From Chloroflexota bacterium (GTDB taxonomy: Bacteria > Chloroflexota > Anaerolineae > Aggregatilineales > Phototrophicaceae), in assembly GCA_013388745.1 (NCBI GenBank), contig JACAER010000016.1, positions 62,001 through 126,000 of the forward strand: a stretch of DNA of 64,000 nt, given 5' to 3'. Below the pieces are notes generated by a model, which was not told the origin of the DNA, made no database searches, and saw only the letters and a list, made by a program, of their open reading frames with translations. Below are positions 1 through 7,215 of the stretch, piece after piece. The position numbers and the translations under genes were made by a program. The stretch's first letter is position 1, and the number at the start of each line of letters is the position of its first letter.

Positions 1-331
1 CATGGCAAGCGTCGCATGTGACCACCGTACCCAAGGGGGCGGGTGCATCGACGACACGATATTCGCTTCCGTCCGCCCCAAGATAATCGAGGTAGCCCGG
101 CGTCGAATGGCACTTAGCGCATTCCGGCGGGATTTCTCCCTCATCATTCCAATGGGTGAACGCCGCTGCCTCTGCATTTGCGTGAGGCGACTCGACCCAG
201 GCGTTATAGTACTCGGCCAGATACGGCGGTTCGCCGCCTTCTTGCGCCAGTACATTCGGCTGGGCCATTAGCACGAACCCTGCTGCCACGAACAGGATAC
301 CTGCTAAGGCAATCAAATGGTATTTTCGCAT
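1..331 (-). CDS. Multiheme c-type cytochrome, N-terminal part (runs off the left edge)
   Basis: Reading the minus strand from an ATG at 331 gives 110 residues before the window edge. There is a Sec signal peptide (MRKYH, then a hydrophobic stretch, cleavage likely after VLAQ near residue 30). Two CXXCH haem c motifs follow, CAKCH at residues 71-75 and CDACH at 106-110, so at least two haems are attached, presumably outside the membrane. AGGAG lies about 8 nt before the ATG. The fragment is too short to name a subfamily; multiheme respiratory cytochromes fit, but no redox partner is visible. It is the last gene of the minus-strand series that begins near 3.3 kb, separated from its upstream neighbour by a strong terminator at 582-611, so it probably has its own promoter in 332-580. 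Confidence 0.85.
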   Translation of the reverse strand, partial: MRKYHLIALAGILFVAAGFVLMAQPNVLAQEGGEPPYLAEYYNAWVESPHANAEAAAFTHWNDEGEIPPECAKCHSTPGYLDYLGADGSEYRVVDAPAPLGTVVTCDACH

Positions 332-581
332 AAGCTTTTCTCCTACTGACAGAGGACCAGTCCAGTTTCTTATGTGGCTGCCGACGTTTCGCTTGCGCTC
401 GTCAAAGGCCACTTTTACTGTTAGGGCGTAAGGTTGTGTGGCAGATTACCCCCTAATGCTGATTTTCACGCAGAAAGCCGATCATTCCATCAATCGTAAG
501 AATGATTTCCTCTCATCCTGCGGGATGAACCTGTCGCAACTCTTAAAACTGGGGTTTTGTGCCTGTCAGCAGAAAAGAACA
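332..581. other. Intergenic stretch upstream of the cytochrome gene
   Basis: About 310 bases (332-645) separate the cytochrome gene from the next gene on the same strand. It holds the terminator at 582-611 and the cytochrome ribosome-binding site near 340. No convincing coding sequence or RNA gene was seen on either strand. The cytochrome promoter should lie here, but no -35/-10 pair stands out. Confidence 0.5.
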
Positions 582-611
582 GCGGGGCAGAGCGCACCCG
601 CTCTACCCCGC
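582..611 (-). terminator. Rho-independent terminator after the membrane protein at 646
   Basis: A 13-bp stem (GCGGGGCAGAGCG at 582-594 with CGCTCTACCCCGC at 599-611, one wobble) closes a 4-base loop. On the minus strand it is followed by TGTTCTTTTC. It lies 35 bases past the stop of the gene at 646-1005 and would end the carbamoyltransferase operon. Confidence 0.75.
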
Positions 612-645
612 CGCCGCATTCATTTTGTGGGTGTGCGCTTGGCCG

Positions 646-1005
646 TCACAACCCCGATGTGCGCGCGTCCTGTTCTGTCCAGCCGCGCTCTACCTTCTGC
701 GCCAGCGCCGCGCGGCGCGGTCCGTGCTCGAACACCGCGAACAGCATCAGCAGCGCGATCGTCACGAAAAGCAGACTGAGCGCCATTCCCAGACTAAAGA
801 GCAGCCCGTCTTGCAAAATCACGGCCACGATCACGCTCGGCACGACTGCGACCATCGTACTGCACGCCAGATAGTTCACGAAGCGCGGCAGCAGGCCACC
901 GTGAATCTTCTCGCGCGCTTCCGAACGCCGCGCGAGAAAAAAACCGGCGATTAAGCCAAAAACCACGCTGAACAGCAGAGTGATTTGCTGGTTTTCTGTA
1001 AACAT
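646..1005 (-). CDS. Small integral membrane protein
   Basis: This 119-residue protein starts at the ATG at 1005, preceded by AAGGGAA at a suitable distance; a longer reading from 1038 lacks such a site. Three hydrophobic segments are visible (about residues 8-25, 46-66 and 68-92), with a basic loop (ARRSEAREK) after the first. The soluble C-terminus is charged and ends WTEQDARTSGL. I do not recognise a family. It is the last gene of the operon with the DUF5989-like microprotein and the carbamoyltransferase, with 76 bases to the gene before it. Its function is unknown; the context suggests a role in the same envelope-linked process. Confidence 0.7.
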   Translation of the reverse strand: MFTENQQITLLFSVVFGLIAGFFLARRSEAREKIHGGLLPRFVNYLACSTMVAVVPSVIVAVILQDGLLFSLGMALSLLFVTIALLMLFAVFEHGPRRAALAQKVERGWTEQDARTSGL

Positions 1006-1081
1006 GCTTTCCCTTAATCCCGTCAGCGCCCCGCTCACTCCGGGACGCCAGACAGCTTGATGCTGCGCAGCCCGCAGCGCT

Positions 1082-1252
1082 CTAGAACAGTGTATAGATG
1101 AACGGCGCGACCCCCGGCGTATTGCCCAGGATAATCAGAATGGCGAAGATGAAAAGCGTGATAATCATCGGAATCAGCCAGTACAGCTTGCGCGACCACA
1201 GAAATTGCAGCAGTTCGCCCAGAATGCCCATCCGTGCAACAAAATCACTCAT
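1082..1252 (-). CDS. DUF5989-like membrane microprotein (56 aa)
   Basis: A short gene from the ATG at 1252 to the TAG at 1082 encodes 56 residues. The N-terminus is amphipathic and contains GELLQFLWSRKLYWLIP, followed by one long hydrophobic segment (about residues 28-45) and the C-terminus TPGVAPFIYTLF. This pattern, an 'L-x-E-L-x-x-F-L-x-x-R-K-x-W-L-x-P' start plus a terminal 'APFIYTLF', matches my memory of the DUF5989 family, which is typically encoded beside NodU/CmcH carbamoyltransferases, as here (16 bases after the carbamoyltransferase stop). It is probably a single-pass membrane partner of that enzyme or of its product. The biochemical role of the family is not known to me. Confidence 0.85.
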   Translation of the reverse strand: MSDFVARMGILGELLQFLWSRKLYWLIPMIITLFIFAILIILGNTPGVAPFIYTLF

Positions 1253-1268
1253 GGTATTTCCCCTCTAC

Positions 1269-3062
1269 TTACTCAGGCTTTTTGACAAGAAACGTGTTTA
1301 GCACCAGCATATCAATGTGGCTGTTGGTGTAGGTGTTGAAGGCGTCGCGTGGTGAAGTCACCATGGGTTCTCCGCGCAGATTAAACGAAGTGTTCAGCAC
1401 CACCGGCACCCCGGTGAGCTGCCCGAAGCGCTCAATCACGCCATAATAGCGCGAATTCGTCTCACGTTCAATCGTCTGCAAGCGCCCTGTGCCCATATGG
1501 CACACGGCCTGAAGCTGATCCTGCTTCTCCGCTTTGATCGGGCTGACCATCAGCATATAACGCGGCGCTTCGTGTTCTGCCACCTGTGGATAATCGAAGT
1601 ATTCCGGCGCGCGGTCGCGCAGAATCACCGGCGCGAAGGGGCGGAACGGCTCGCGATACTTGATCTTGGTGTTGACGACCTCTTTCATGTCCTCGGTGCG
1701 CGGGTCGGCCAGAATGCTGCGGTTGCCCAGCGCGCGCGGCCCCCACTCAAAGCGCCCCTGGAAAAAGCCGATCACCTTTTTCCTGGTCAGCGATTCGGCC
1801 ACGAAATCCAGCATTTCGTCCTCACGGTCGCTGTAATCCGTGTAGGTCAGTCCTTTGCTATCCAGGAATTCCTTGCATTCCGCATCCGTGTAGCCCTGTC
1901 CCCAGTAAGCGTGCGGCATGACCCAGTTGCGCGGCTTGCCCATCACAATATGATAGGCCCACAGCGCCGCGCCCAACGAACCACCGTCGTCGCCCGCCGC
2001 CGGCTGAATATAGATTTCCTCGAAGGGCGTTTCGGCCAGCAAGCGATAGTTGGCCTTCGTGTTGAGCGCTACACCGCCGGCCATCACCAGTTTCTTCATA
2101 CCGGTTTTTTCGTGCAGGTAGCGCACAATCGCGATTAACGTGTCTTCCGTCACGCGCTGAATGCTGGCGGCCACATCGGCATAATGCTGATTCTGCGCCA
2201 TCGCCTCTTTTTCGCCCGCGCGTTCGGGGTTCGTCGCCATCGTGAAGAATTCAGCTTCTGCCGGGCGCGGTTCGCCGAACAGATCGACAAAGCGCTGATT
2301 AAAGCTCAATTCGGTCGAGCGGTGGAAGGCAAAATAGTCGAGATTCAGGTGAAAACTGCCATCCTGCGCATTGAGTCGGAAGATTTTCTCGACCTTATCC
2401 ACGTAGCGCGGCGTGCCATACGGCGCCATGCCCATGACCTTGTATTCGCCATTATTCACGCGGAAGCCCAACCAGGCGGTAAAGGTCGAATACAGCAGAC
2501 CAATCGAATGCGGGAATTTGGCTTCGCTGAAGAGCGTGATTTCGTTTTTGCCCTCTTGGTCGCCGTTCCATACGCTTCTGGCCGTACCCAGAGTCGTCGT
2601 CGTCCATTAGCCCACCCCATCAGTGGTCAGCACTGCCGCCTCGCGGAACGGGCTGCAAAAGAAAGCGCTGGCCGCGTGACTCATGTGGTGATCGCAGAAC
2701 AGCACCTTGTCGTAGCTGACGCCCACCTCTTTTTGGATCAGCGTCTTGATCCACAGCTTGTCCTTCAGCCAGCTAATCATCGAATCTTGCCAGACGCCAG
2801 AGGACTGTGGGAAGGTGTTGAGCGTCGTCAGCAGAATGCGTTCGAACTTGACCAGTGGCTTCTCGTAGAACACCACATAATCGAGGTCTTTGCCGCTGAT
2901 GCCCCCCTGCCGCAGACAGAATTCGATGGCCTGCTTAGGGAAGCTGTTATCGTGCTTCTTGCGCGAAAAACGCTCCTCCATCGCTGCGGCGACGATCTCC
3001 CCGTCCTTAATCAGAGTGGCCGAAGCGTCATGAAAATAGCACGCAATGCCCAGAATATACAT
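1269..3062 (-). pseudogene. NodU/CmcH-family carbamoyltransferase, interrupted by one in-frame TAA
   Basis: One continuous minus-strand frame (597 codons plus the final stop) encodes a full-length O-carbamoyltransferase, broken only by TAA at 2609-2607. The first 151 residues begin MYILGIACYFHDASATL and hold the family histidine motif DHHMSHAASAFF. The second part holds the family signature FEWGPRALGNRSILADPR and a C-terminal LNTSFNLRGEPMV. These enzymes transfer a carbamoyl group from carbamoyl phosphate, through carbamoyl-adenylate, to a hydroxyl group. The stop follows TTDGVG and precedes WTTTTLG; relatives normally read DGVG-E-W, so the TAA stands for a Glu codon (GAA to TAA, one base). 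There is no frameshift and no other lesion. It may be a real nonsense mutation, readthrough or a sequence error. The start at 3062 lies 18 bases after the preceding small gene. Confidence 0.9.
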
Positions 3063-3080
3063 GGCTTTACTTTACTCTAC

Positions 3081-3329
3081 TTAGCCTTGCCGTTTGGCAG
3101 AATCTAAATCGGTGGGAATGGGGTGGCGTTCCACCCAGAAGCTTTTGTTGTCTGTGTTGTCCGATGGAAGACGCTGGCGCAGCGGATCGCTAAACAGCCG
3201 CGAGCCAATTCCAAATGGCATCAGTATCGTGAAGTAGAACACTAGAGCGATCACACGCCCCTGAACATCGCCCAAAATTGCCGTGACCAGATTGAATCGA
3301 TCCCAGCCCAAACGCCAGATTTCTCGCAA
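3081..3329 (-). CDS. Small membrane protein heading the carbamoyltransferase operon
   Basis: This 82-residue protein starts at a TTG at 3329, chosen because AAGGAG sits 8 bases upstream and the sequence REIWRLGWDRFNLV follows directly. One hydrophobic segment (about residues 25-45, VIALVFYFTILMPFGIG) is flanked by charged regions, and the C-terminus is polar. It precedes the carbamoyltransferase by 18 bases and lies about 24 bases after the predicted transcription start. The family was not recognised with certainty. Its place suggests it works with the carbamoyltransferase and the DUF5989-like protein, perhaps as a membrane anchor, which is inference only. Confidence 0.7.
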   Translation of the reverse strand: MREIWRLGWDRFNLVTAILGDVQGRVIALVFYFTILMPFGIGSRLFSDPLRQRLPSDNTDNKSFWVERHPIPTDLDSAKRQG

Positions 3330-3359
3330 CGGGCACTCTCCTTGAACCCAACCGCCAAA

Positions 3360-3387
3360 ATCATAGCATAGAATGTAAGCCTGTCAA
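3360..3387 (-). promoter_or_regulatory. Sigma-70-type promoter of the carbamoyltransferase operon
   Basis: On the minus strand TTGACA (3387-3382), a 16-base spacer and TATGAT (3365-3360) form a good promoter. It lies between the stop of the VOC gene (3397) and the TTG start at 3329, so the carbamoyltransferase genes are probably transcribed separately from the metal-transport operon upstream. Confidence 0.65.
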
Positions 3388-3396
3388 TGCAGCGGC

Positions 3397-3762
3397 TTAG
3401 GGGAGGAAACGCTGGATTTCGATCAGATAGCCGTCGGGATCGCGCAAAAAGCAGTGGTAAATGTGATATTTAGGGTTCACGGCGGGCGCTTTTTCAAAAT
3501 GCACACCGCGCGTCACTAACGCCCTGTACCAACCGTCCACGTCCTCTGTCACCAGCGTGAAGATAATCTGCTGTTCTGCGCCTGGTTTCGTCTCGTCGCG
3601 CTGGCAGAAGCCCACGTATGCGCTGCCCGCCACCTGATAGATGCGGCAGGTGCCCTGATCGCGCCACAGCGTCAGCCCGATGATATCCTCGTAAAAACGC
3701 GCGCAGCGTTGCAGGTCGCGTGTGTACAAAAAGGTGATCTGCGAATCGATGGCCGGGGTCAT
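3397..3762 (-). CDS. VOC-superfamily (glyoxalase/bleomycin-resistance fold) protein
   Basis: The 121 residues show the two beta-alpha-beta-beta-beta modules of the vicinal-oxygen-chelate fold. The N-terminal module reads ITFLYTRDLQRCARFYEDII and the C-terminal one ends in FLRDPDGYLIEIQRF, with the usual metal-ligand Glu in the last strand (LIEI). VOC proteins include glyoxalase I, dioxygenases and drug-binding resistance proteins; the substrate cannot be told from sequence. The start ATG (3762) overlaps the stop of the ABC permease by 4 bases, so translation is probably coupled and the gene is the last of the metal-transport operon. A link to metal supply (VOC enzymes are metal-dependent) is only a suggestion. 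Confidence 0.85.
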   Translation of the reverse strand: MTPAIDSQITFLYTRDLQRCARFYEDIIGLTLWRDQGTCRIYQVAGSAYVGFCQRDETKPGAEQQIIFTLVTEDVDGWYRALVTRGVHFEKAPAVNPKYHIYHCFLRDPDGYLIEIQRFLP

Positions 3763-4613
3763 TTTCTGCCTATGTGTGTGAGCGCGAACACCAGCAGGAA
3801 AATCACAGTGCTGGTCAGCACGATCACCGCGCCTGTCGAGATGTTGATGTTGTAGAAGATGCCGAGATAGTAAGACAAAAACAAGCCGAAGACACCGCTG
3901 AACATCGCCAAAGCCGATGCCAGCGCCATCATGTGGTGCAGGCGTTTGGCCAGCAACTGCGCTGTCGCCGCTGGCGTAACCAGCAGCGCCACCATCAGCG
4001 CCACCCCCACTGTTTGCAAGCTGGCGACGATCGTCACCGCGATCAACACCAGCAGCAGCAAACGCAGCGCTTCGGTGGGCAGCTTTAAGGTTGTTGCCAG
4101 TCCGGGATCAAAATTCAACACCAGCAGTTCTTTGTAGAGCAGCATCACTGTGCCGATGACGAACAGCCCGCACCCCAACATAATGACCAGATCGCTGTCA
4201 GACACGCCCAGAACATTGCCGAACATGATATGCGTGAGTTCTACGCTGTAGCTGCGCGCTGTGCTGATAATCGCGATCCCCAGCGCCAACATACCCGCGA
4301 AAACAATGCCAATCGCCGTATCTTCCTTCACACGCCGGTTGCGCGTCAGCCAGCCGATTCCCAGCGCAGTCAGCACCCCCGCCGCCAAGCCGCCTGTGAA
4401 CAGTGTCGTTCCCGCCAGGCTGCCGGTTGCCACAAACGCTACGGCCACGCCCGGCAGAATCGCGTGCGCCAGCGCGTCCCCAAAAAACGACATGCCGCGC
4501 ACGACGACGTAGCTGCCGACCACACCGCTGATCGCGCCCACCAGCAGCACGGCGAAAAACGCCCGCTGCATAAACATATAGGCCGCCAAGACTTCGATCG
4601 GATTAGTCACCAT
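3759..4613 (-). CDS. Metal (Zn/Mn-type) ABC transporter permease
   Basis: A 284-residue membrane protein of the ABC-3 (ZnuB/TroC/MntB) family. Eight or so hydrophobic helices are visible, with typical phrases VVVRGMSFFGDALAHAILPG near the N-terminus and VALMVALLVTPAATAQLLA towards the C-terminus. It forms the membrane channel for a divalent cation delivered by the binding protein encoded two genes upstream. I place the start at the ATG at 4613 (MVTNPIEVLAAYMFMQRAF), which overlaps the end of the ATPase gene by 11 bases. A longer reading from 4679 would run far into the ATPase gene and has a polar, atypical N-terminus. The order binding protein - ATPase - permease on one strand is the standard layout. 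Confidence 0.92.
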   Translation of the reverse strand: MVTNPIEVLAAYMFMQRAFFAVLLVGAISGVVGSYVVVRGMSFFGDALAHAILPGVAVAFVATGSLAGTTLFTGGLAAGVLTALGIGWLTRNRRVKEDTAIGIVFAGMLALGIAIISTARSYSVELTHIMFGNVLGVSDSDLVIMLGCGLFVIGTVMLLYKELLVLNFDPGLATTLKLPTEALRLLLLVLIAVTIVASLQTVGVALMVALLVTPAATAQLLAKRLHHMMALASALAMFSGVFGLFLSYYLGIFYNINISTGAVIVLTSTVIFLLVFALTHIGRK

Positions 4614-5427
4614 GGCCGTGCTCGTCCGCCAGAATAATGACCTCGTCGCCCTGATGAAACACGCCGATACGCCCGCCATAAGCTGCGCGCAAATTCTGCG
4701 GTGTGAAGACCTCTTCCGGCTGTCCGTAGGCGATGATCGTGCGCTTGAGCAGCATCAGCTTATCGAACTGCGAAGTCGCCATGCCCAGATCGTGCGTCGC
4801 CAGCAGCACCGTTACGCCCGCCGCGCGCAGCACATCCAGCGTCGCCAGAATCTCCTGTTCGGCGCTGGCGTCCACCCCGCTGAACGGCTCATCCAGCAGC
4901 AAAACGTCCGTCTCCTGCGCCAACGCCCGCGCGATAAACACGCGCCGTTTCTGCCCGCCGCTCAACTCCCCGATCTGCCGCTGGCGAAACTGCGCCATGC
5001 CGACTTGCTCCAGACGGCGCTCGACCTCTTGATAATCGCGGCGCACCGGCCAGCGGAACATGCCAATTTTACGCACACGCCCCATCATCACTACATCGTT
5101 GACCGTCACCGGAAAATGCCAGTCGATGTCCTCGTACTGCGGTACATAACCGACCATCGAATGGCTGGAACGGCAGTCGTAGCCGTGTATCGAGATTTCG
5201 CCCGTATGATGCGCAACTAGCCCGGCGATGGCCTTGAACAGGGTGCTTTTGCCCGCCCCGTTCGGGCCGATGATGCTCACACGCTCACCGGGATGCACCA
5301 CAAAGTTGATGTCATGAATCGCGTCACGATCGCTGGGATAGCCCGCGCCGAGTCGCTGCACGATCACTGCCGGGCAGCGTTCTACATTCACATTTGCCGT
5401 AGGGGCTGAATTCGGTCTGGTGAACAT
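4603..5427 (-). CDS. Metal (Zn/Mn-type) ABC transporter ATP-binding protein
   Basis: The 274 residues form a complete ABC ATPase: Walker A GPNGAGKST, Q-loop at VGYVPQYEDIDW, signature LSGGQKRR, Walker B VLLLDEP, and the switch His in LLATHD. VPQ followed by an acidic/aromatic stretch is typical of the ZnuC/MntA group. It powers import through the permease encoded next to it. The C-terminal tail ends DEHGHGD, with a short His/Asp cluster that might bind metal. The start ATG at 5427 lies 47 bases after the binding-protein stop, and a hairpin fills that gap. The N-terminus has a short extension before the usual start of the ABC fold. Confidence 0.93.
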   Translation of the reverse strand: MFTRPNSAPTANVNVERCPAVIVQRLGAGYPSDRDAIHDINFVVHPGERVSIIGPNGAGKSTLFKAIAGLVAHHTGEISIHGYDCRSSHSMVGYVPQYEDIDWHFPVTVNDVVMMGRVRKIGMFRWPVRRDYQEVERRLEQVGMAQFRQRQIGELSGGQKRRVFIARALAQETDVLLLDEPFSGVDASAEQEILATLDVLRAAGVTVLLATHDLGMATSQFDKLMLLKRTIIAYGQPEEVFTPQNLRAAYGGRIGVFHQGDEVIILADEHGHGD

Positions 5428-5433
5428 AATGGA

Positions 5434-5462
5434 AACCGGAGGCCATTCGCTTGCCCCCGGTT
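5434..5462 (-). other. Intercistronic hairpin between binding protein and ATPase genes
   Basis: AACCGG-GGC pairs with GCC-CCGGTT across a nine-base loop, with one internal mismatch. A competing pairing, GGCCAT (5441-5446) with ATGGCC (5466-5471), overlaps it. No U-run follows on the minus strand before the ATPase ATG at 5427. It most likely stabilises the binding-protein part of the mRNA or partly reduces downstream expression, as is common after the first gene of ABC operons. Confidence 0.5.
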
Positions 5463-5474
5463 GGGATGGCCTTT

Positions 5475-6617
5475 CTAATTGGCAGGGGTTAACGCGCTGA
5501 CAATAGTCTGCACATTGTAACGCATATAGTCAAGATACGTTGGGGCGGGTTCGTCTGCCGCGCTCAACGTGTCGCTGTACAGTGTCGCCACGATGACGCC
5601 TGTTTCTTCTGCGACACGCTGAATCAGCAGGTCGCCCACCGTTGTTTCGGCAAAAATCGCTGCCACGCCCGTGCTGCGAATCGTATCCACCAGCGCCGCC
5701 ACCTCTGCTGCGCCCGGTTCGCCCGTCGTGCCGCCGCCTTCATACACCACGCCCACCAGTTCAAAATCATAGTGCGCGGCAAAATAGCCCAGCGTCTCAT
5801 GATTGGTGATGAGCACGCGGTTTGCTTCCGGCAGTGTCGCCACCAGCGGCATCAATTCTTCATTGTCCAGCGCGCGCAGCGCCGCGATATAGGCCGCGGC
5901 GTTGGCGGCATAGGCCGCGGCGTTGGCTGGGTCAGCCGCGCTCAACGCATCGCGAATAGTTAACGTCCACAGCATCACGTTTTCGGGATTCGTCCACAGA
6001 TGCGGGTCGCAGCTTCCATGCGCGTGTTCGTCGCCCGATCCGCCTTCTTCGCCTTCGTGCCCGCCGCAGTCCAGCGCATACAGCGGACCCAAAGGCTCGC
6101 TTCTGTGTTCGGCGTCTTCCTGTTCAGATTCTTCATGCATTTCCATGCCCAGTTCGGCATACGCCGCTGTGCAGCGTGCGGACGCCGCTGCAACATCTTC
6201 GCTCAGAGCGCCCTCATCGCCCTGGGCTTCTTCACCTTCTTCGTGTTCTTCTTCTTCATCGTCGTGGCCGCCTACCGGCAAAATCATCACGCACTCCGAA
6301 GCGACGATCAGCGGCATGTCCGCGCCGGCGTTAACGATGGCCTCCAGCAGTCCCTCTTCAAAATTTACCCCGCTCACCAACACCAGATCGGCCTGCGCCA
6401 GCGCCACCAAATCCTGCGGCGTCGGCGTGAACGTATGTGGATCAGCGCCCACCGGAATCAACGAACGCACATCAGCGGCCGCGCCCGCTACCTGCTGGGT
6501 CACATCCGCCAGAATACTGAAGCTGGCGACAACCTGCAAGCGCTCCTGCGCCTGTAAAACATTGACGAATAAGAGCAAACAAATCAGCGTCAACATTAAA
6601 GTGCGCGTTTTCAACAC
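5475..6617 (-). CDS. Metal ABC transporter substrate-binding lipoprotein-like protein (ZnuA/TroA family)
   Basis: A 380-residue cluster A-I binding protein. It has a signal peptide (about residues 1-23, ending LQAQ) and the metal-ligand histidines in VGADPHTFTPTPQDL, SCDPHLWTNPENV and ITNHETLGYFAAHYDF. Between the first two histidine sites is a long acidic, His-containing insert (GGHDDEEEEHEEGEE and further E/H-rich segments), a feature of zinc-binding ZnuA proteins, so zinc is the likeliest cargo; manganese is not excluded. A short tandem repeat encodes AANAAAY twice near residues 225-240. The start is a GTG at 6617 with AAAGGG five bases upstream. It is the first gene of the operon, behind a consensus promoter and a Fur-type operator. 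Confidence 0.92.
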   Translation of the reverse strand: MLKTRTLMLTLICLLLFVNVLQAQERLQVVASFSILADVTQQVAGAAADVRSLIPVGADPHTFTPTPQDLVALAQADLVLVSGVNFEEGLLEAIVNAGADMPLIVASECVMILPVGGHDDEEEEHEEGEEAQGDEGALSEDVAAASARCTAAYAELGMEMHEESEQEDAEHRSEPLGPLYALDCGGHEGEEGGSGDEHAHGSCDPHLWTNPENVMLWTLTIRDALSAADPANAAAYAANAAAYIAALRALDNEELMPLVATLPEANRVLITNHETLGYFAAHYDFELVGVVYEGGGTTGEPGAAEVAALVDTIRSTGVAAIFAETTVGDLLIQRVAEETGVIVATLYSDTLSAADEPAPTYLDYMRYNVQTIVSALTPAN

Positions 6618-6647
6618 AATACCCTTTCAATACCTAAAGGACGATAC

Positions 6648-6662
6648 TGATACTGTGTATCA
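6648..6662. promoter_or_regulatory. Fur-family-like 7-1-7 operator
   Basis: TGATACT-G-TGTATCA is a 7-1-7 inverted repeat with six of seven positions symmetric, close to the TGATAAT-N-ATTATCA pattern bound by Fur/Zur/PerR proteins. It directly abuts the -10 box of the importer promoter and covers the expected start of transcription. A bound regulator would block the operon when metal is plentiful. No fur-like gene is in the window. Confidence 0.65.
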
Positions 6663-6690
6663 ATTATAAAACGCGCGCGGCGCTTGTCAA
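6663..6690 (-). promoter_or_regulatory. Promoter of the metal-importer operon
   Basis: On the minus strand TTGACA (6690-6685), a 16-base spacer and TATAAT (6668-6663) match both consensus hexamers exactly. The GTG start of the binding protein is about 45 bases downstream. The -35 lies just past the end of the receiver-protein gene (6708). Confidence 0.8.
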
Positions 6691-6707
6691 ATCTGAATGA
6701 TGGGAAT

Positions 6708-7064
6708 TTATCGCTGGAAACGCTGTGCCAGCTCGGTGAGCTGCTGGTAGCTGACAGGCTTAATCAGCACCACATCGGCCATCTCGACCATGCTTTCGCC
6801 CATGCGCGCGTCTGCGGTCGTCACGATCACCGGGATATGCGCCAGGCGGCCATCGGAGCGGATATGACTGAGGATTTGCGCGCCGTTGAAATGAGGTAGA
6901 TGCATATCAAGGACGATCAGATCGGGCGTTGTTTCTCCCAAACGCTGCAAGGCGATCTTGCCGTTCTTGGCGATCTCAACACTGAAGCCCGAATTTTCCA
7001 GCGCTGCGGAAAAAATGGTCGCCAGATCAACATCATCTTCGATCATCAACACATGCTGACTCAT
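6708..7064 (-). CDS. Single-domain response regulator (CheY-like receiver)
   Basis: The 118 residues form only a receiver domain: acidic pair in MIEDD, phospho-acceptor Asp in LIVLDMHLPHFNG, conserved Thr in VTTAD and Lys in LIKPVS. No output domain follows, so it acts by protein contact or as part of a phosphorelay. I chose the ATG at 7064 (MSQHVLMIEDD), which has GGGTG upstream; a GTG three codons earlier is possible. It is divergent from a MinD-like gene, and its kinase is not adjacent. The hybrid kinases elsewhere in the window are possible partners, but nothing ties them together. Confidence 0.92.
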   Translation of the reverse strand: MSQHVLMIEDDVDLATIFSAALENSGFSVEIAKNGKIALQRLGETTPDLIVLDMHLPHFNGAQILSHIRSDGRLAHIPVIVTTADARMGESMVEMADVVLIKPVSYQQLTELAQRFQR

Positions 7065-7107
7065 AGTTTTCACCCGTCTGCGCCTGTGTGTTCAAGCATT
7101 ACATCTT

Positions 7108-7136
7108 GTTATACGCTATAATCTGTACGATGGCAA
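7108..7136 (-). promoter_or_regulatory. Promoter of the single-domain response regulator
   Basis: On the minus strand TTGCCA (7136-7131), a 17-base spacer and TATAAC (7113-7108) form a plausible sigma-70 promoter about 45 bases upstream of the ATG at 7064. Plus-strand TATAAT boxes at 7117-7122 and 7171-7176 could serve the divergent MinD-like gene, but neither has a clear -35. Confidence 0.55.
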
Positions 7137-7215
7137 ACGGCAACAGCAGAGGAATTTGTAAGAAACGAGTTATAATTAATAGCGTTTTTTACAAACAGCA
7201 CATTGGAGTAAAATC

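Noticed and set aside
5885..5930. Short tandem repeat (two copies of about 18 bases)
   Set aside because: It is inside the binding-protein gene and encodes an Ala/Asn/Tyr-rich helix repeat; not a mobile or regulatory element.
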